DNA of 14,985 nt, taken from contig CANHKE010000006.1 of assembly GCA_947461155.1 (NCBI GenBank), positions 1 through 14,985 on the forward strand, written 5' to 3'. Below are positions 1 through 7,165 of the stretch, piece after piece. The notes beneath the pieces were generated by a model. That model ran no database searches and was not told the DNA's origin. It worked only from the letters and a program-made list of their open reading frames with translations. The position numbers and the translations under genes were made by a program. Position 1 is the first letter of the stretch. Each line of letters opens with the position of its first letter. Source of the DNA: Cytophagaceae bacterium. Its GTDB lineage: Bacteria; Bacteroidota; Bacteroidia; Cytophagales; Spirosomataceae.

Positions 1-96
1 AAAAAGAACAATTAGAATTAAACCTGCAGAAATACCGCCAGATTTTTTTTCGGTTGCAGCTGGCTTAGCAGCTGGCTTTGGTTGTTGTGTACTCAT
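1..96 (-). CDS. N-terminus of a membrane protein, possibly ExbB/TolQ/MotA-family (partial)
   Basis: The reverse strand opens with ATG at 96-94 and stays open to the left edge for 32 codons. The peptide starts MSTQQPKPAAKPAATEKKSG, a soluble tail rich in Lys, Pro and Ala. It then turns hydrophobic (GGISAGLILIVLF), which looks like the start of a transmembrane helix. Bacteroidota proton-channel proteins of the ExbB/TolQ type often begin with just such a tail before the first helix, and that is the only reason for the suggested family. The visible part contains no diagnostic motif, so another membrane protein with a Lys/Ala/Pro-rich tail is possible. It is divergent from the DUF721 gene. The coding start is well supported by composition; the family is inferred. 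Confidence 0.45.
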   Translation of the reverse strand, partial: MSTQQPKPAAKPAATEKKSGGISAGLILIVLF

Positions 97-202
97 TAGT
101 TTGGTAATTTGGGGTTAAAGAATTATTTACTAATAAAACTTGTTGAAAAAATGACGGAGTAGCTTTCATAGTTTTAACTGCCGCTGTTTTTTTCAGTCAA
201 AG

Positions 203-210
203 CAAAAGTA
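203..210 (-). promoter_or_regulatory. Candidate Bacteroidota -7 element for the left-edge gene
   Basis: The minus strand reads TACTTTTG, an exact match to TAnnTTTG, about 107 bases before the ATG of the partial gene. I see no TTG at the usual distance upstream. A second exact match (TATTTTTG, minus strand, 308-315) lies further away, so the true start site is not settled. Confidence 0.3.
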
Positions 211-416
211 ATGCAATTCTAATTTAATTTTTACATGGTCCAAAGCCCCCACCACGTAAAATATTACACTTGACAAAAACGCTATTGTATTATCTTGATA
301 TTTTACCCAAAAATAGGCCCTTTATTAGGTACTTTTTTGAGAATTAAAAAATTAAAAAAAAATGAAAAAAAAATGAAATTTGACCAATTTTGCCCCTAAA
401 TAGTACCAAAAAAACA

Positions 417-424
417 TACCTTTG
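417..424 (+). promoter_or_regulatory. Candidate -7 element (TACCTTTG) for the DUF721 gene
   Basis: TACCTTTG matches TAnnTTTG exactly and ends 18 bases before the ATG at 443. A TTG at 390-392 could act as the -33 element, with a 24-base spacer that is slightly long. If active, the transcript would start near 430 and have a leader of only about a dozen bases. The TTG inside this motif (422-424) is in frame with the gene and could be mistaken for a start codon. Confidence 0.5.
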
Positions 425-442
425 CCCTGTAATAATCGAAAA

Positions 443-772
443 ATGGACTCACCCTTTAGCCCCAAAGGCCCACGTGCCGCACACCGCAAAAGTGAAAGTC
501 AGCCCCTAAAAGAGGCGATTGAATCCTTATTACGTGTTTACAAACTTCAAGGCCAATACGATGAAACGTATATTATAGCTAACTGGCAAGAAATCATGGG
601 TAAGCCCATCGCTGCACGTACCCAAAAAATATACATCAAGAACGGCAAGTTATTTCTTCAATTAGATAGCGCACCGCTTAAAAAAGAACTCATGATGGCC
701 AAAGCCAAAATGATTGACCTGATTAACAAATACGCTCATTCCGATTTAATTCAAGAAGTCGTATTCCTATAA
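443..772 (+). CDS. DUF721 (DciA-like) protein
   Basis: A 109-residue protein of the DUF721 family. Family relatives (DciA) interact with the replicative helicase DnaB in bacteria lacking DnaC; a replication role here is inferred from the family. Residues 22-109 form the domain: an N-terminal helix (about 22-38), the conserved Trp in IIANWQEIMG (W48), then the basic strand-rich part (KIYIKNGKLFLQLDSAPLKKEL, about 62-83, split by the family's turn), a helix and a hydrophobic final strand (EVVFL). The first 20 residues are basic and probably disordered. I chose the ATG at 443, because an in-frame TTG at 422 lies within the promoter motif and the extra residues do not resemble the family. The S66 peptidase gene follows after 10 bases and is probably co-transcribed. 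Confidence 0.85.
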   Translation: MDSPFSPKGPRAAHRKSESQPLKEAIESLLRVYKLQGQYDETYIIANWQEIMGKPIAARTQKIYIKNGKLFLQLDSAPLKKELMMAKAKMIDLINKYAHSDLIQEVVFL

Positions 773-782
773 TTACTCGCTT

Positions 783-1682
783 ATGTTTCAAATACCTCAT
801 TTATTAACACCCGGAAACCGCGTAGGGATTATATCCCCCGCCTCCCATCCGACTTCCGAACAATGGAAAGCAGGACTCCGCGTGTTAACCGATTGGGGAT
901 TAGAAATCGTTCTAGGTGAAAATTACCTTGCCGAACACTTTGGTTTAGGTGGAACAGACGAACAACGTCGTGCTGATCTCCAACGCATGCTGGACGACCC
1001 TAACATTCAGGCCATTTTTCCCTTGCGCGGTGGATATGGGGTAAGCCGACTCCTCGACGGGCTAGATTTTACCAAATTCATCGAGCACCCCAAATGGATC
1101 GTTGGTTTTTCCGACATCACCGCATTACTTTGTCACATAGATACACTATCCATCGCCAGTATACATGGACCCATGCCCAATAATTTCTGCCAAAAAGGTG
1201 GCGAGGCGGCATTGGCCAACTTACATACGTTGCTATTCGAAGGTCGCACGGAGATTCGCACCACCATTCATCCGCTCAACAAACACGGTGAAGCGGAAAG
1301 TAGCATAATCGGCGGAAATCTTTCCCTACTTACCCATTTGATTGGAACCAACAGTTTTCCCAATCCGAAAGGCAAAATTCTATTCATTGAAGAAGTGGGC
1401 GAACGCTTGTATCATGTGGACCGACTACTCCTTCAATTAAAACGAGCGGGCTATTTGAGCGATCTAGCTGGATTAATAATCGGCGGATTTACCGATTGCA
1501 AAGAAGCCAGCTTGGAAATCGGACTTCGCGTCGAAGATATGATCCTGGAGCACACCGCGGCCTACAACTACCCCATCGCGTTCGATTTTCCAGCCGGACA
1601 CATACCAAACAATCAACCACTGCCGATGGGCAAAAAAATCAAGTTCTTGGTAAATGCTGAAAATGTCCAAGTAACTGATTAA
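783..1682 (+). CDS. ldcA: LD-carboxypeptidase, peptidase family S66
   Basis: A 299-residue cytoplasmic serine peptidase of the family that removes the terminal D-Ala from murein tetrapeptides (L,D-bond) during cell-wall recycling. The N-terminal domain has PGNRVGIISPAS (10-21) and the loop FPLRGGYGVSRLLDGLD (79-95). The nucleophile Ser110 sits in WIVGFSDITALL. The C-terminal domain begins at IIGGNLSLLTHLIGT (175-189), with the acidic residue of the triad in ILFIEEVGERLYHVDR (probably Glu203) and the His in FPAGHIPNNQPLPMG (His273). All three triad positions are present and the length is normal for the family. There is no signal peptide, in keeping with a recycling enzyme. It starts 10 bases after the DUF721 stop, with no promoter between them. 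Microcin C self-immunity proteins share this fold, but nothing nearby suggests that role. Confidence 0.9.
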   Translation: MFQIPHLLTPGNRVGIISPASHPTSEQWKAGLRVLTDWGLEIVLGENYLAEHFGLGGTDEQRRADLQRMLDDPNIQAIFPLRGGYGVSRLLDGLDFTKFIEHPKWIVGFSDITALLCHIDTLSIASIHGPMPNNFCQKGGEAALANLHTLLFEGRTEIRTTIHPLNKHGEAESSIIGGNLSLLTHLIGTNSFPNPKGKILFIEEVGERLYHVDRLLLQLKRAGYLSDLAGLIIGGFTDCKEASLEIGLRVEDMILEHTAAYNYPIAFDFPAGHIPNNQPLPMGKKIKFLVNAENVQVTD

Positions 1683-1711
1683 CAAATACCGTTTTTTCGC
1701 AAGCAGCCGCG

Positions 1712-1719
1712 TAGTTTTG
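1712..1719 (+). promoter_or_regulatory. Candidate -7 element (TAGTTTTG) for the YifB gene
   Basis: An exact TAnnTTTG match in the 49-base gap after the S66 peptidase gene, ending 12 bases before the ATG at 1732. No TTG lies at the expected -33 distance, so the match could be fortuitous. Its TTG (1717-1719) is in frame with the downstream gene and makes a false upstream start. Confidence 0.35.
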
Positions 1720-1731
1720 ATCAAAAAAAAG

Positions 1732-3261
1732 ATGCTTGCAAAAACCTACGGAATGTCTGTTTTCGGCGTTTCTGCCGCCCTAATTACCATAGAGACCAAT
1801 GTCGCCCAAGGCAGTAAATGCTTTCTTGTGGGCCTTCCAGATTCCACCATCAAGGAATCCATACAGCGCGTCGAATCCGCCATTAAACAGATGGGAGGCT
1901 TCTTTCCGCGGCGAAAAGTAATTATCAATTTGGCCCCGGCGAATATCCGCAAAGAAGGCTCAGCCTACGATCTACCAATCGCCCTATCGCTGATGCATGC
2001 TTCGGAACAAGTCGAAATGCCCACCTTACCCCATTTTGTTATCATGGGCGAACTAGCATTGGATGGTGTCCTTCGTCCAATCAAAGGGGCTTTGGCCATG
2101 GTGATGGAAGCCCAAAAACAAGGATTCACCAAACTGATTTTACCACGGGAAAATGCCACGGAAGCCGCCATGATTCAAGGCATGGAGGTATATGGCATGG
2201 AAACACTATCCGAAACTGTCTTGTTCTTGCGCGGCAAAACCATACATAAACCTTTTCCCACGACCCAAACCAGCACGCATTCATATGATGACGGGTTGGA
2301 CTTCGCCCATGTACGCGGCCAAAAAATCGCCAAGCGTGCCTTTGAAATTGCCGCCGCAGGCGGGCACAACCTCCTGCTCATCGGACCTCCCGGTGCCGGA
2401 AAAACGATGCTTGCAAAACGAATTTCCAGTATTCTACCTCCATTAACGTTAGAGGAAGCGATGGAAACGACCAAAATCCATTCCGTCGCAGGCAAAATCC
2501 TTCAAAATTCGCAATTGATCGCACAGAGGCCTTTCCGCTCGCCGCATCACAGCATTTCTTCCACCGCGTTAATCGGTGGCGGCTCCAATCCCCAACCCGG
2601 CGAAATTTCCCTAGCCCACAATGGCGTTCTCTTTTTAGATGAATTGCCTGAATTTTCCCGGCACGCACTCGAGGTAATGCGCCAACCGCTTGAAGATCAT
2701 CATGTACTTATTTCTCGAGCCAAATGGTCCATCGATTTTCCAGCCAATTTCATGTTGATCGCCAGCATGAACCCTTGCCCCTGTGGCTACTTCAACCATC
2801 CCACGAAAGACTGCACCTGCGGACAGGAAGTTGTCAAACGCTACTTGAATAAAATTTCCGGACCCCTATTAGATCGAATTGACCTACACATCGAAGTTAG
2901 CCCTGTTGCTTTTGAAGAAATCCGCTCCCCCGATATGGCAGAAGCCAGTGCGATTATTCGTGAGCGCGTCATCGCAGCACGCAACAGGCAACAAACCAGA
3001 TTTCGCAATTATCCGGAGGTCCACGCCAATGCGGGAATGACGAGCCAGCTGGTCGGCCTATTTTGTCCCTTGCAAACAGAAGTGGAGACATTGCTCCAAC
3101 AAGCCATGAAGCGATTGCAATTGTCTGCACGTGCCTACGAGCGAATCTTAAAAGTCGCCCGAACCATTGCGGATTTAGCCGGGACACCCGAAATTGAACC
3201 AAACCACATGGCAGAAGCCATCACCTATCGAAATTTAGATAGAGAAAATTGGGCAGGATAA
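1732..3261 (+). CDS. YifB-family Mg-chelatase-like AAA+ ATPase
   Basis: A 509-residue protein of the YifB/ComM family. ComM in Vibrio and Haemophilus is a helicase that promotes branch migration during natural transformation; the role in this organism is inferred only. The N-terminal ChlI/Lon-protease-like domain (about 1-165) starts MLAKTYGMSVFGV and carries VGLPDSTIKES and GELALDGVLRPIKGAL. The AAA+ module has Walker A GPPGAGKT (218-225), the RPFRSPHHSIS segment, Walker B VLFLDEL (299-305) and a four-Cys cluster after the sensor loop (NPCPCGY...CTC; Cys 349, 351, 361, 363), followed by GPLLDRIDLHIEV with the likely Arg finger. The C-terminal Mg-chelatase lid domain contains LSARAYERILKVARTIADL. 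I chose the ATG at 1732 because family members begin ML(V/A)KTYG; an upstream in-frame TTG at 1717 lies in the promoter-like motif. Complete and intact. Confidence 0.93.
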   Translation: MLAKTYGMSVFGVSAALITIETNVAQGSKCFLVGLPDSTIKESIQRVESAIKQMGGFFPRRKVIINLAPANIRKEGSAYDLPIALSLMHASEQVEMPTLPHFVIMGELALDGVLRPIKGALAMVMEAQKQGFTKLILPRENATEAAMIQGMEVYGMETLSETVLFLRGKTIHKPFPTTQTSTHSYDDGLDFAHVRGQKIAKRAFEIAAAGGHNLLLIGPPGAGKTMLAKRISSILPPLTLEEAMETTKIHSVAGKILQNSQLIAQRPFRSPHHSISSTALIGGGSNPQPGEISLAHNGVLFLDELPEFSRHALEVMRQPLEDHHVLISRAKWSIDFPANFMLIASMNPCPCGYFNHPTKDCTCGQEVVKRYLNKISGPLLDRIDLHIEVSPVAFEEIRSPDMAEASAIIRERVIAARNRQQTRFRNYPEVHANAGMTSQLVGLFCPLQTEVETLLQQAMKRLQLSARAYERILKVARTIADLAGTPEIEPNHMAEAITYRNLDRENWAG

Positions 3262-3263
3262 TG

Positions 3264-3271
3264 TATTTTTG
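3264..3271 (+). promoter_or_regulatory. Candidate -7 element (TATTTTTG) for the thioredoxin-fold gene
   Basis: An exact TAnnTTTG match three bases after the YifB stop and 14 bases before the ATG at 3286. There is no good TTG at -33. If used, the leader would be under about 10 bases. Confidence 0.45.
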
Positions 3272-3285
3272 AAAAAAAATAATTG

Positions 3286-4293
3286 ATGACTCGACTGCTC
3301 TTCCTCTTTTCGTTACTGTGCTCGCTCGCGACCGTAAGTTTTGGCCAAAATCCATCTTTCAAAGTTTGGGAGGCGCCTGAGGCCATATTCCAGCGTGCAT
3401 CTAAAGAGAAAAAACCGATTCTATTAGAAGCATTTTTACCTACCTGCCCGCATTGCATGGCCTACGACAAAACCTTGCGAAGCCCGATTATCAAGAATTA
3501 CCTCGACAAAAACTTTTTGGCCTATCAGATTGATCTTTCCAAACGCGAGAATGGGCTGTTTTTACGCAAGCAAAATATTTTTATTCCGTCAACGCCTTCC
3601 TTTGTTATTTTATCACCGGAAGGTAAAATCTGGCATATAGAAATTATGGGCGAAGAATTGAATTCAACACAGGGTATCCTAAAAACCTTGCAGATCGCAA
3701 CAGATCCACAAACGCGCGATGCAGGAAAATTAGCGCGCTACAAGCAGGGCGAACGCCAGCCTGACTTATTGCTTTCAACCGCCTTTTTCACGCGCGTCAC
3801 GATGGACACTACCCAGAATATTTCTATTGTGAATGACTATGCAAAAACGCAAACGCCAGAACATGCGGACGCGGAACTTAATTTTTTGTTAATCCAAAAA
3901 GCGATGCTGGACTCCGACAATTCAGTCTTTCAAAATTTTCTGTCAAATCTGCCTGCCTATTATGCTAAATATGATTCGTCGCTTGTCAAACAAACAGCAG
4001 AAAATGTCTTGATGGCGAGTATCTTTTCGAGTCGGGCAAGAAAATACACACCGGCTCGCATCGATTCCCTCAAAAAAAATCTCAGCCAGATAGGCGTCCC
4101 TGCCAAACAAATTGCGATGCGATTGATCGTGTTGGAAGTTTTAATCGACCTTGATCAAGCGGCTCATGCAAAGGCAACTGATCGAATTATTCAATTTTAC
4201 GAAGGCAAACCAATTCCAGAAAAGGAAAAAGCGTTTTGGTGCAAACAACTTGCCCGAAATGCAAGCCAAGCAGGACCCTGTCCCTTACCCTAA
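3286..4293 (+). CDS. Secreted thioredoxin-fold protein with CPHC motif and unassigned helical C-terminal region
   Basis: A 335-residue protein that begins with a clear signal peptide (MTRLLFLFSLLCSLATVSFG, cleavage probably near Gly20), so it should act in the periplasm or be anchored to the outer side of the inner membrane. The thioredoxin-like domain covers about residues 25-140. KPILLEAFLPTCPHCMAYDK carries the redox pair Cys54-Pro-His-Cys57 (CPHC is also the DsbA pattern). FIPSTPSFVIL holds the expected cis-Pro, and the domain ends at about GILKTLQ. Residues 145-335 are rich in helix-forming residues, match no family I can name, and look like a TPR-like or other helical repeat by eye only. 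Thiol-disulfide exchange is a reasonable inference; the partner is unknown. I chose the ATG at 3286; the preceding TTG at 3283 merely adds one Met. The M28 peptidase gene follows after 68 bases. Confidence 0.8.
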   Translation: MTRLLFLFSLLCSLATVSFGQNPSFKVWEAPEAIFQRASKEKKPILLEAFLPTCPHCMAYDKTLRSPIIKNYLDKNFLAYQIDLSKRENGLFLRKQNIFIPSTPSFVILSPEGKIWHIEIMGEELNSTQGILKTLQIATDPQTRDAGKLARYKQGERQPDLLLSTAFFTRVTMDTTQNISIVNDYAKTQTPEHADAELNFLLIQKAMLDSDNSVFQNFLSNLPAYYAKYDSSLVKQTAENVLMASIFSSRARKYTPARIDSLKKNLSQIGVPAKQIAMRLIVLEVLIDLDQAAHAKATDRIIQFYEGKPIPEKEKAFWCKQLARNASQAGPCPLP

Positions 4294-4310
4294 ATCCTTT
4301 TGGAAATTCA

Positions 4311-4342
4311 TTGGAAAAACATTAATTTCAATGACAGTTTTG
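4311..4342 (+). promoter_or_regulatory. Possible -33/-7 promoter for the M28 peptidase gene
   Basis: A TTG at 4311-4313, a 21-base spacer, then CAGTTTTG at 4335-4342, which matches TAnnTTTG at all fixed positions but the first. The spacer equals that of the best promoter in the window (9904-9935). The ATG follows 19 bases later. Confidence 0.3.
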
Positions 4343-4361
4343 CATCCTCTTCGAATCATTT

Positions 4362-5849
4362 ATGAAAAAAGTTTTACTCCTTATCCTTTCCTGCTCGATC
4401 GGATTATTAGCAACAAGTTCGATTCCTTTGGGCGGAGAAGAATCGTTGGAATCCGTTTTCAAACGCATCAAAGAGGAGGTTGACCAAAATTCCAAAGCCT
4501 ATGTCACATTAGGCGACGCTTGTAAAAAAATCGGTCACCGATTGACAGGCAGCGCAAATGGAAAAAAAGCAGAAGAATTCGCTTTTCAATTATTTAAAAG
4601 CTACGGATTCCGAGATACTAAATACGAAGGATTTCAAGTAGAAGCCTGGGCACGCGACACCGTCACCTTGTCTGTCGCCCCACCCAAATCAGATGATTTC
4701 AGAGAAATTAAAGTGGTATCGCTAGCCTTAACGCCCGTGGAGGCAAACATCACAGGTAGTATGGTCGACTGCGGAAATGGGTTGGATGCCGATTTTGCAG
4801 CGAAAAAAGACCTTGTAAAGGGAAAAGTAGTATTGGCTAATATAGGCTTATTAAATGCCGAGCCAGGTACACGCAACTTACACCGTTCTGAAAAAACAGC
4901 CCTTGCCATTCAATATGGCGCCATTGGTGTCATATTTGTCAATACCGTAAAAGGTGAGGTTTTGTTGACAGGCACCGCATCTGTAACGGGAAATTTAATT
5001 TCCATTCCAGCGGTATGTATTTCACTTGAAAGCGGCACCGAATTACGCAAATGGCTCGTGGAACAACCCGGCTTATTGAGCATGATTGAAATGCATAATG
5101 TTAGCCAACCCATCAAAGCACGTAACGTCGTTGCCACATTAAAAGGTGAAAGCAGAAAACTGCGTCATGAAAAAATTGTCATCGGCGGGCACTTGGATTC
5201 GTGGGATTTAGCTACTGGTGCTATTGATAATGGCATTGGTTCATTTTCAGTTATTGACATCGCCCGAACCTTCAAAGCATTGGGATTGAAAAGTAAACGG
5301 ACAATCGAATTTGTGGCGTTTATGGGTGAAGAAGAAGGACTATTAGGTTCAAAAGCCTATATCGAACGCGCAAAACGTAACGGCGAAATCGACGAAATTG
5401 TCTACATGATTAATTTGGATATGGTCAACAATGTTTATGGATTCAATGCAGGTGGGCGCGATGAAATGCTTCCGATTCTGAAGGAAATTGGTGATAAAAT
5501 CAAATCCATTGACGCGAAATTTGGCAACGAGATTCACAACTCCGCGGGTCTACATTCGGATCATCAAGTCTTTTTAATGGAGGGAATTCCAGCTGCAGAT
5601 CCGTTAGGAAAATTGACGCGCTCGGTGCTCGATTGCTACCATGCGAATTGCGATTCGTTCGATTTGGTTAATAAATCGGAAATGGAAAACAATGTCAAAT
5701 ACACATCCATGCTATTGTACGCATTGGGAAATGCCCAAGCGATTCCGGCTAAAAAACTCGATTTTTATTCCACACGCGACTTTTTCATCAAGCAAAATTT
5801 ACGCAGAGAATTAGAATTAGGAAATGAGTGGCGCTGGGGAAATAATTAA
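4362..5849 (+). CDS. Secreted M28-family metallopeptidase with PA domain (carboxypeptidase Q-like)
   Basis: A 495-residue di-zinc aminopeptidase/carboxypeptidase-like enzyme. A hydrophobic N-terminus (MKKVLLLILSCSIGLLATSS) targets it for export. The Cys at 11 could be a lipobox Cys (ILSC), but the leader before it is short, so plain cleavage is equally possible. A protease-associated (PA) domain spans about 125-235. The catalytic domain shows the M28 metal ligands in order: His277 in IGGHLDSWD (with Asp279), Asp289 in TGAIDNGIG, the Glu pair in FMGEEEGLLGS (Glu323/324), Asp353 in INLDMV, and His427 in CYHANCDSFDLV. This arrangement is closest to the carboxypeptidase Q/plasma glutamate carboxypeptidase branch. 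All ligands are present, so it should be active, probably digesting peptides in the periplasm or outside the cell. Substrate specificity cannot be read from the sequence. Confidence 0.9.
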   Translation: MKKVLLLILSCSIGLLATSSIPLGGEESLESVFKRIKEEVDQNSKAYVTLGDACKKIGHRLTGSANGKKAEEFAFQLFKSYGFRDTKYEGFQVEAWARDTVTLSVAPPKSDDFREIKVVSLALTPVEANITGSMVDCGNGLDADFAAKKDLVKGKVVLANIGLLNAEPGTRNLHRSEKTALAIQYGAIGVIFVNTVKGEVLLTGTASVTGNLISIPAVCISLESGTELRKWLVEQPGLLSMIEMHNVSQPIKARNVVATLKGESRKLRHEKIVIGGHLDSWDLATGAIDNGIGSFSVIDIARTFKALGLKSKRTIEFVAFMGEEEGLLGSKAYIERAKRNGEIDEIVYMINLDMVNNVYGFNAGGRDEMLPILKEIGDKIKSIDAKFGNEIHNSAGLHSDHQVFLMEGIPAADPLGKLTRSVLDCYHANCDSFDLVNKSEMENNVKYTSMLLYALGNAQAIPAKKLDFYSTRDFFIKQNLRRELELGNEWRWGNN

Positions 5850-5866
5850 AATTTAAACCGTATTTT

Positions 5867-5875
5867 TACTTTTTG
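5867..5875 (+). promoter_or_regulatory. Imperfect -7-like element before ftsZ
   Basis: TACTTTTTG has one base more than TAnnTTTG between TA and TTTG and ends 9 bases before the ATG at 5885. No -33 TTG is evident. It is the only promoter-like element in the 35-base gap after the M28 gene, so ftsZ may instead depend on read-through. The TTG at 5873-5875 is in frame and could be taken as a start. Confidence 0.22.
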
Positions 5876-5884
5876 TTTGCACAT

Positions 5885-7165
5885 ATGAACGCTTCGAATC
5901 CATCTTTTTTTGATCACGACATGGAAATGATTCCTGAAAACTCTTTTAAATCTATCATTAAAGTTATCGGCATCGGTGGTGGCGGCTCTAACGCCGTGAA
6001 ACACATGAAGGAGATGGAAATCAAAGGCGCCGATTTAGTCATTTGTAATACAGATTCGCAAGCTTTGGCATCGAATCCAGTGCAAACAAAGATCAAATTA
6101 GGCCAGCAAGGATTAGGTGCGGGAACAGATCCGGAGGTAGGCCGACAAGCCGCTTTGGAGTCACGTGAAAAGATTCAACAAGTGTTGTCAAATGACACGC
6201 AAATGGTATTCATCACCGCTGGTATGGGTGGAGGAACCGGAACAGGTGCGGCACCCGTTATTGCCGAAATCGCCCGTGAGCGAAATTTATTGACCGTAGC
6301 CGTCGTGACCGCCCCATACAAATGGGAAGGACGCGATAAGATTCACTATGCAATGAATGGCGTAGAAGCACTCAAAAGCTATTGCGACACCGTCATCGTG
6401 GTGATGAATGATAAATTAGCCGAACATTACGAAAATTTACCGATGTCGGACGCTTTCTCGAAAGCAGATGACGTATTAGCCAAAGCCGTAAAATCCGTTG
6501 TAGACGTGATTGCTAAGCCTGGCGATATAAATACCGACTTCATGGATGTGAAGAAAGTGTTAACCAAAGCGGGTCAAGCGATGATGAGTTCAGCATTTGG
6601 AGAAGGAGACAACCGTGCGTTTGAGGCAATCGAAGAAGCATTAAAATCACCTTTGTTGAATTCACAAGAAATCAAAGGCGCAAAACGTATACTCGTAACA
6701 GTTTCCACAGGAAGCAAACGTCCTTTGTTAATGAAAGAGCAAAATACGATCATTAACTATTTGAATGAACGTATTTATGCCCAAGCGGACATGGTTAAAT
6801 TTGGCTATTCGTCAGATGAAGATCTTGGCGAAAGCTTATACTTAACTGTCATCGCCGCTGGCTTCGAACACGAAGAAGATGGTTTTGGTGGTTATTTTGA
6901 AAAACCAGAAACCACCTATTCAGGAGAAGAATTCGGCGAACATGAATTAGTCGCTGGACATACCGTCACTTTTGAAGGAGAAAGCGCCGGCAACATCATG
7001 AATGAAGATGCACGTTTCGCCTATATGGTCGAACAATACGTCAATGGTGGTCCGAGCGAACGCGAATTTGATGTTCCTACCTATCGCCGAAATGCCGCTA
7101 AATTAATTTCGATTGATAGCCTTCGTCGCGACGAATGGGTCGTAACAGACTTATACGAAAATTAA
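5885..7165 (+). CDS. ftsZ: FtsZ-family tubulin-like GTPase, standing alone and divergent
   Basis: A 426-residue FtsZ, the GTPase that polymerises into the division ring. The nucleotide-binding domain has IIKVIGIGGGGSNAV (from about 25), CNTDSQAL, GLGAGTDPEVG, the tubulin signature GGGTGTG (115-121) and VVMNDKL. The T7 loop INTDFMDV keeps Asn216, Asp218 and Asp221, needed for hydrolysis in the neighbouring subunit. The core ends near residue 327, followed by a short acidic Gly-rich linker (about 328-394), a plausible C-terminal peptide FDVPTYRR (395-402) and 24 further residues ending VTDLYEN. Odd points: the stretch KLGQQGLGAG appears about three residues shorter than in typical FtsZ; the nucleotide-contacting Arg of the usual FEGxxR is Lys here (WEGRDK, Lys152). 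The gene is not beside ftsA, ftsQ or mur genes. It could be the only FtsZ of a rearranged genome or a second copy. Start ATG 5885 is preferred over an in-frame TTG at 5873. The stop overlaps that of cutC. Confidence 0.88.
   Translation: MNASNPSFFDHDMEMIPENSFKSIIKVIGIGGGGSNAVKHMKEMEIKGADLVICNTDSQALASNPVQTKIKLGQQGLGAGTDPEVGRQAALESREKIQQVLSNDTQMVFITAGMGGGTGTGAAPVIAEIARERNLLTVAVVTAPYKWEGRDKIHYAMNGVEALKSYCDTVIVVMNDKLAEHYENLPMSDAFSKADDVLAKAVKSVVDVIAKPGDINTDFMDVKKVLTKAGQAMMSSAFGEGDNRAFEAIEEALKSPLLNSQEIKGAKRILVTVSTGSKRPLLMKEQNTIINYLNERIYAQADMVKFGYSSDEDLGESLYLTVIAAGFEHEEDGFGGYFEKPETTYSGEEFGEHELVAGHTVTFEGESAGNIMNEDARFAYMVEQYVNGGPSEREFDVPTYRRNAAKLISIDSLRRDEWVVTDLYEN

Larger units (their letters stand above)
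97..442. other. AT-rich divergent intergenic region
   Basis: These 346 bases separate the left-edge membrane gene from the DUF721 gene and hold no convincing gene. They contain candidate -7 elements (TAnnTTTG) for both directions: 417-424 on the plus strand, and 203-210 and 308-315 on the minus strand. A-rich runs lie at about 345-378. A perfect 9-base inverted repeat (GTAAAATAT at 256-264, ATATTTTAC at 298-306) is separated by 33 bases. In such AT-rich DNA this repeat could be chance, and no role is assigned. Confidence 0.6.

Noticed and set aside
65..169. A 34-codon minus-strand reading frame starting at ATG 169 and overlapping the left-edge gene
   Set aside because: It has no family resemblance, runs out of frame into a well-supported coding start, and is short enough to be chance.
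270..293. TTGACA (270-275) and TATTAT (288-293) resembling an E. coli sigma-70 promoter
   Set aside because: The spacer is only 12 bases, and this phylum uses TTG/TAnnTTTG elements.
2175..2668. Antisense open frames over the YifB ATPase gene
   Set aside because: They mirror a conserved AAA+ coding region and show no protein-like motif of their own.
2776..2823. Four-Cys cluster inside the YifB ATPase as a possible novel metal site
   Set aside because: The NPCPCG...C.C pattern is a normal feature of many YifB/ComM family members.
4151..4483. Open frame bridging the end of the thioredoxin-fold gene and the start of the M28 gene
   Set aside because: It overlaps two well-supported genes in another frame and its protein is basic and unlike any family.
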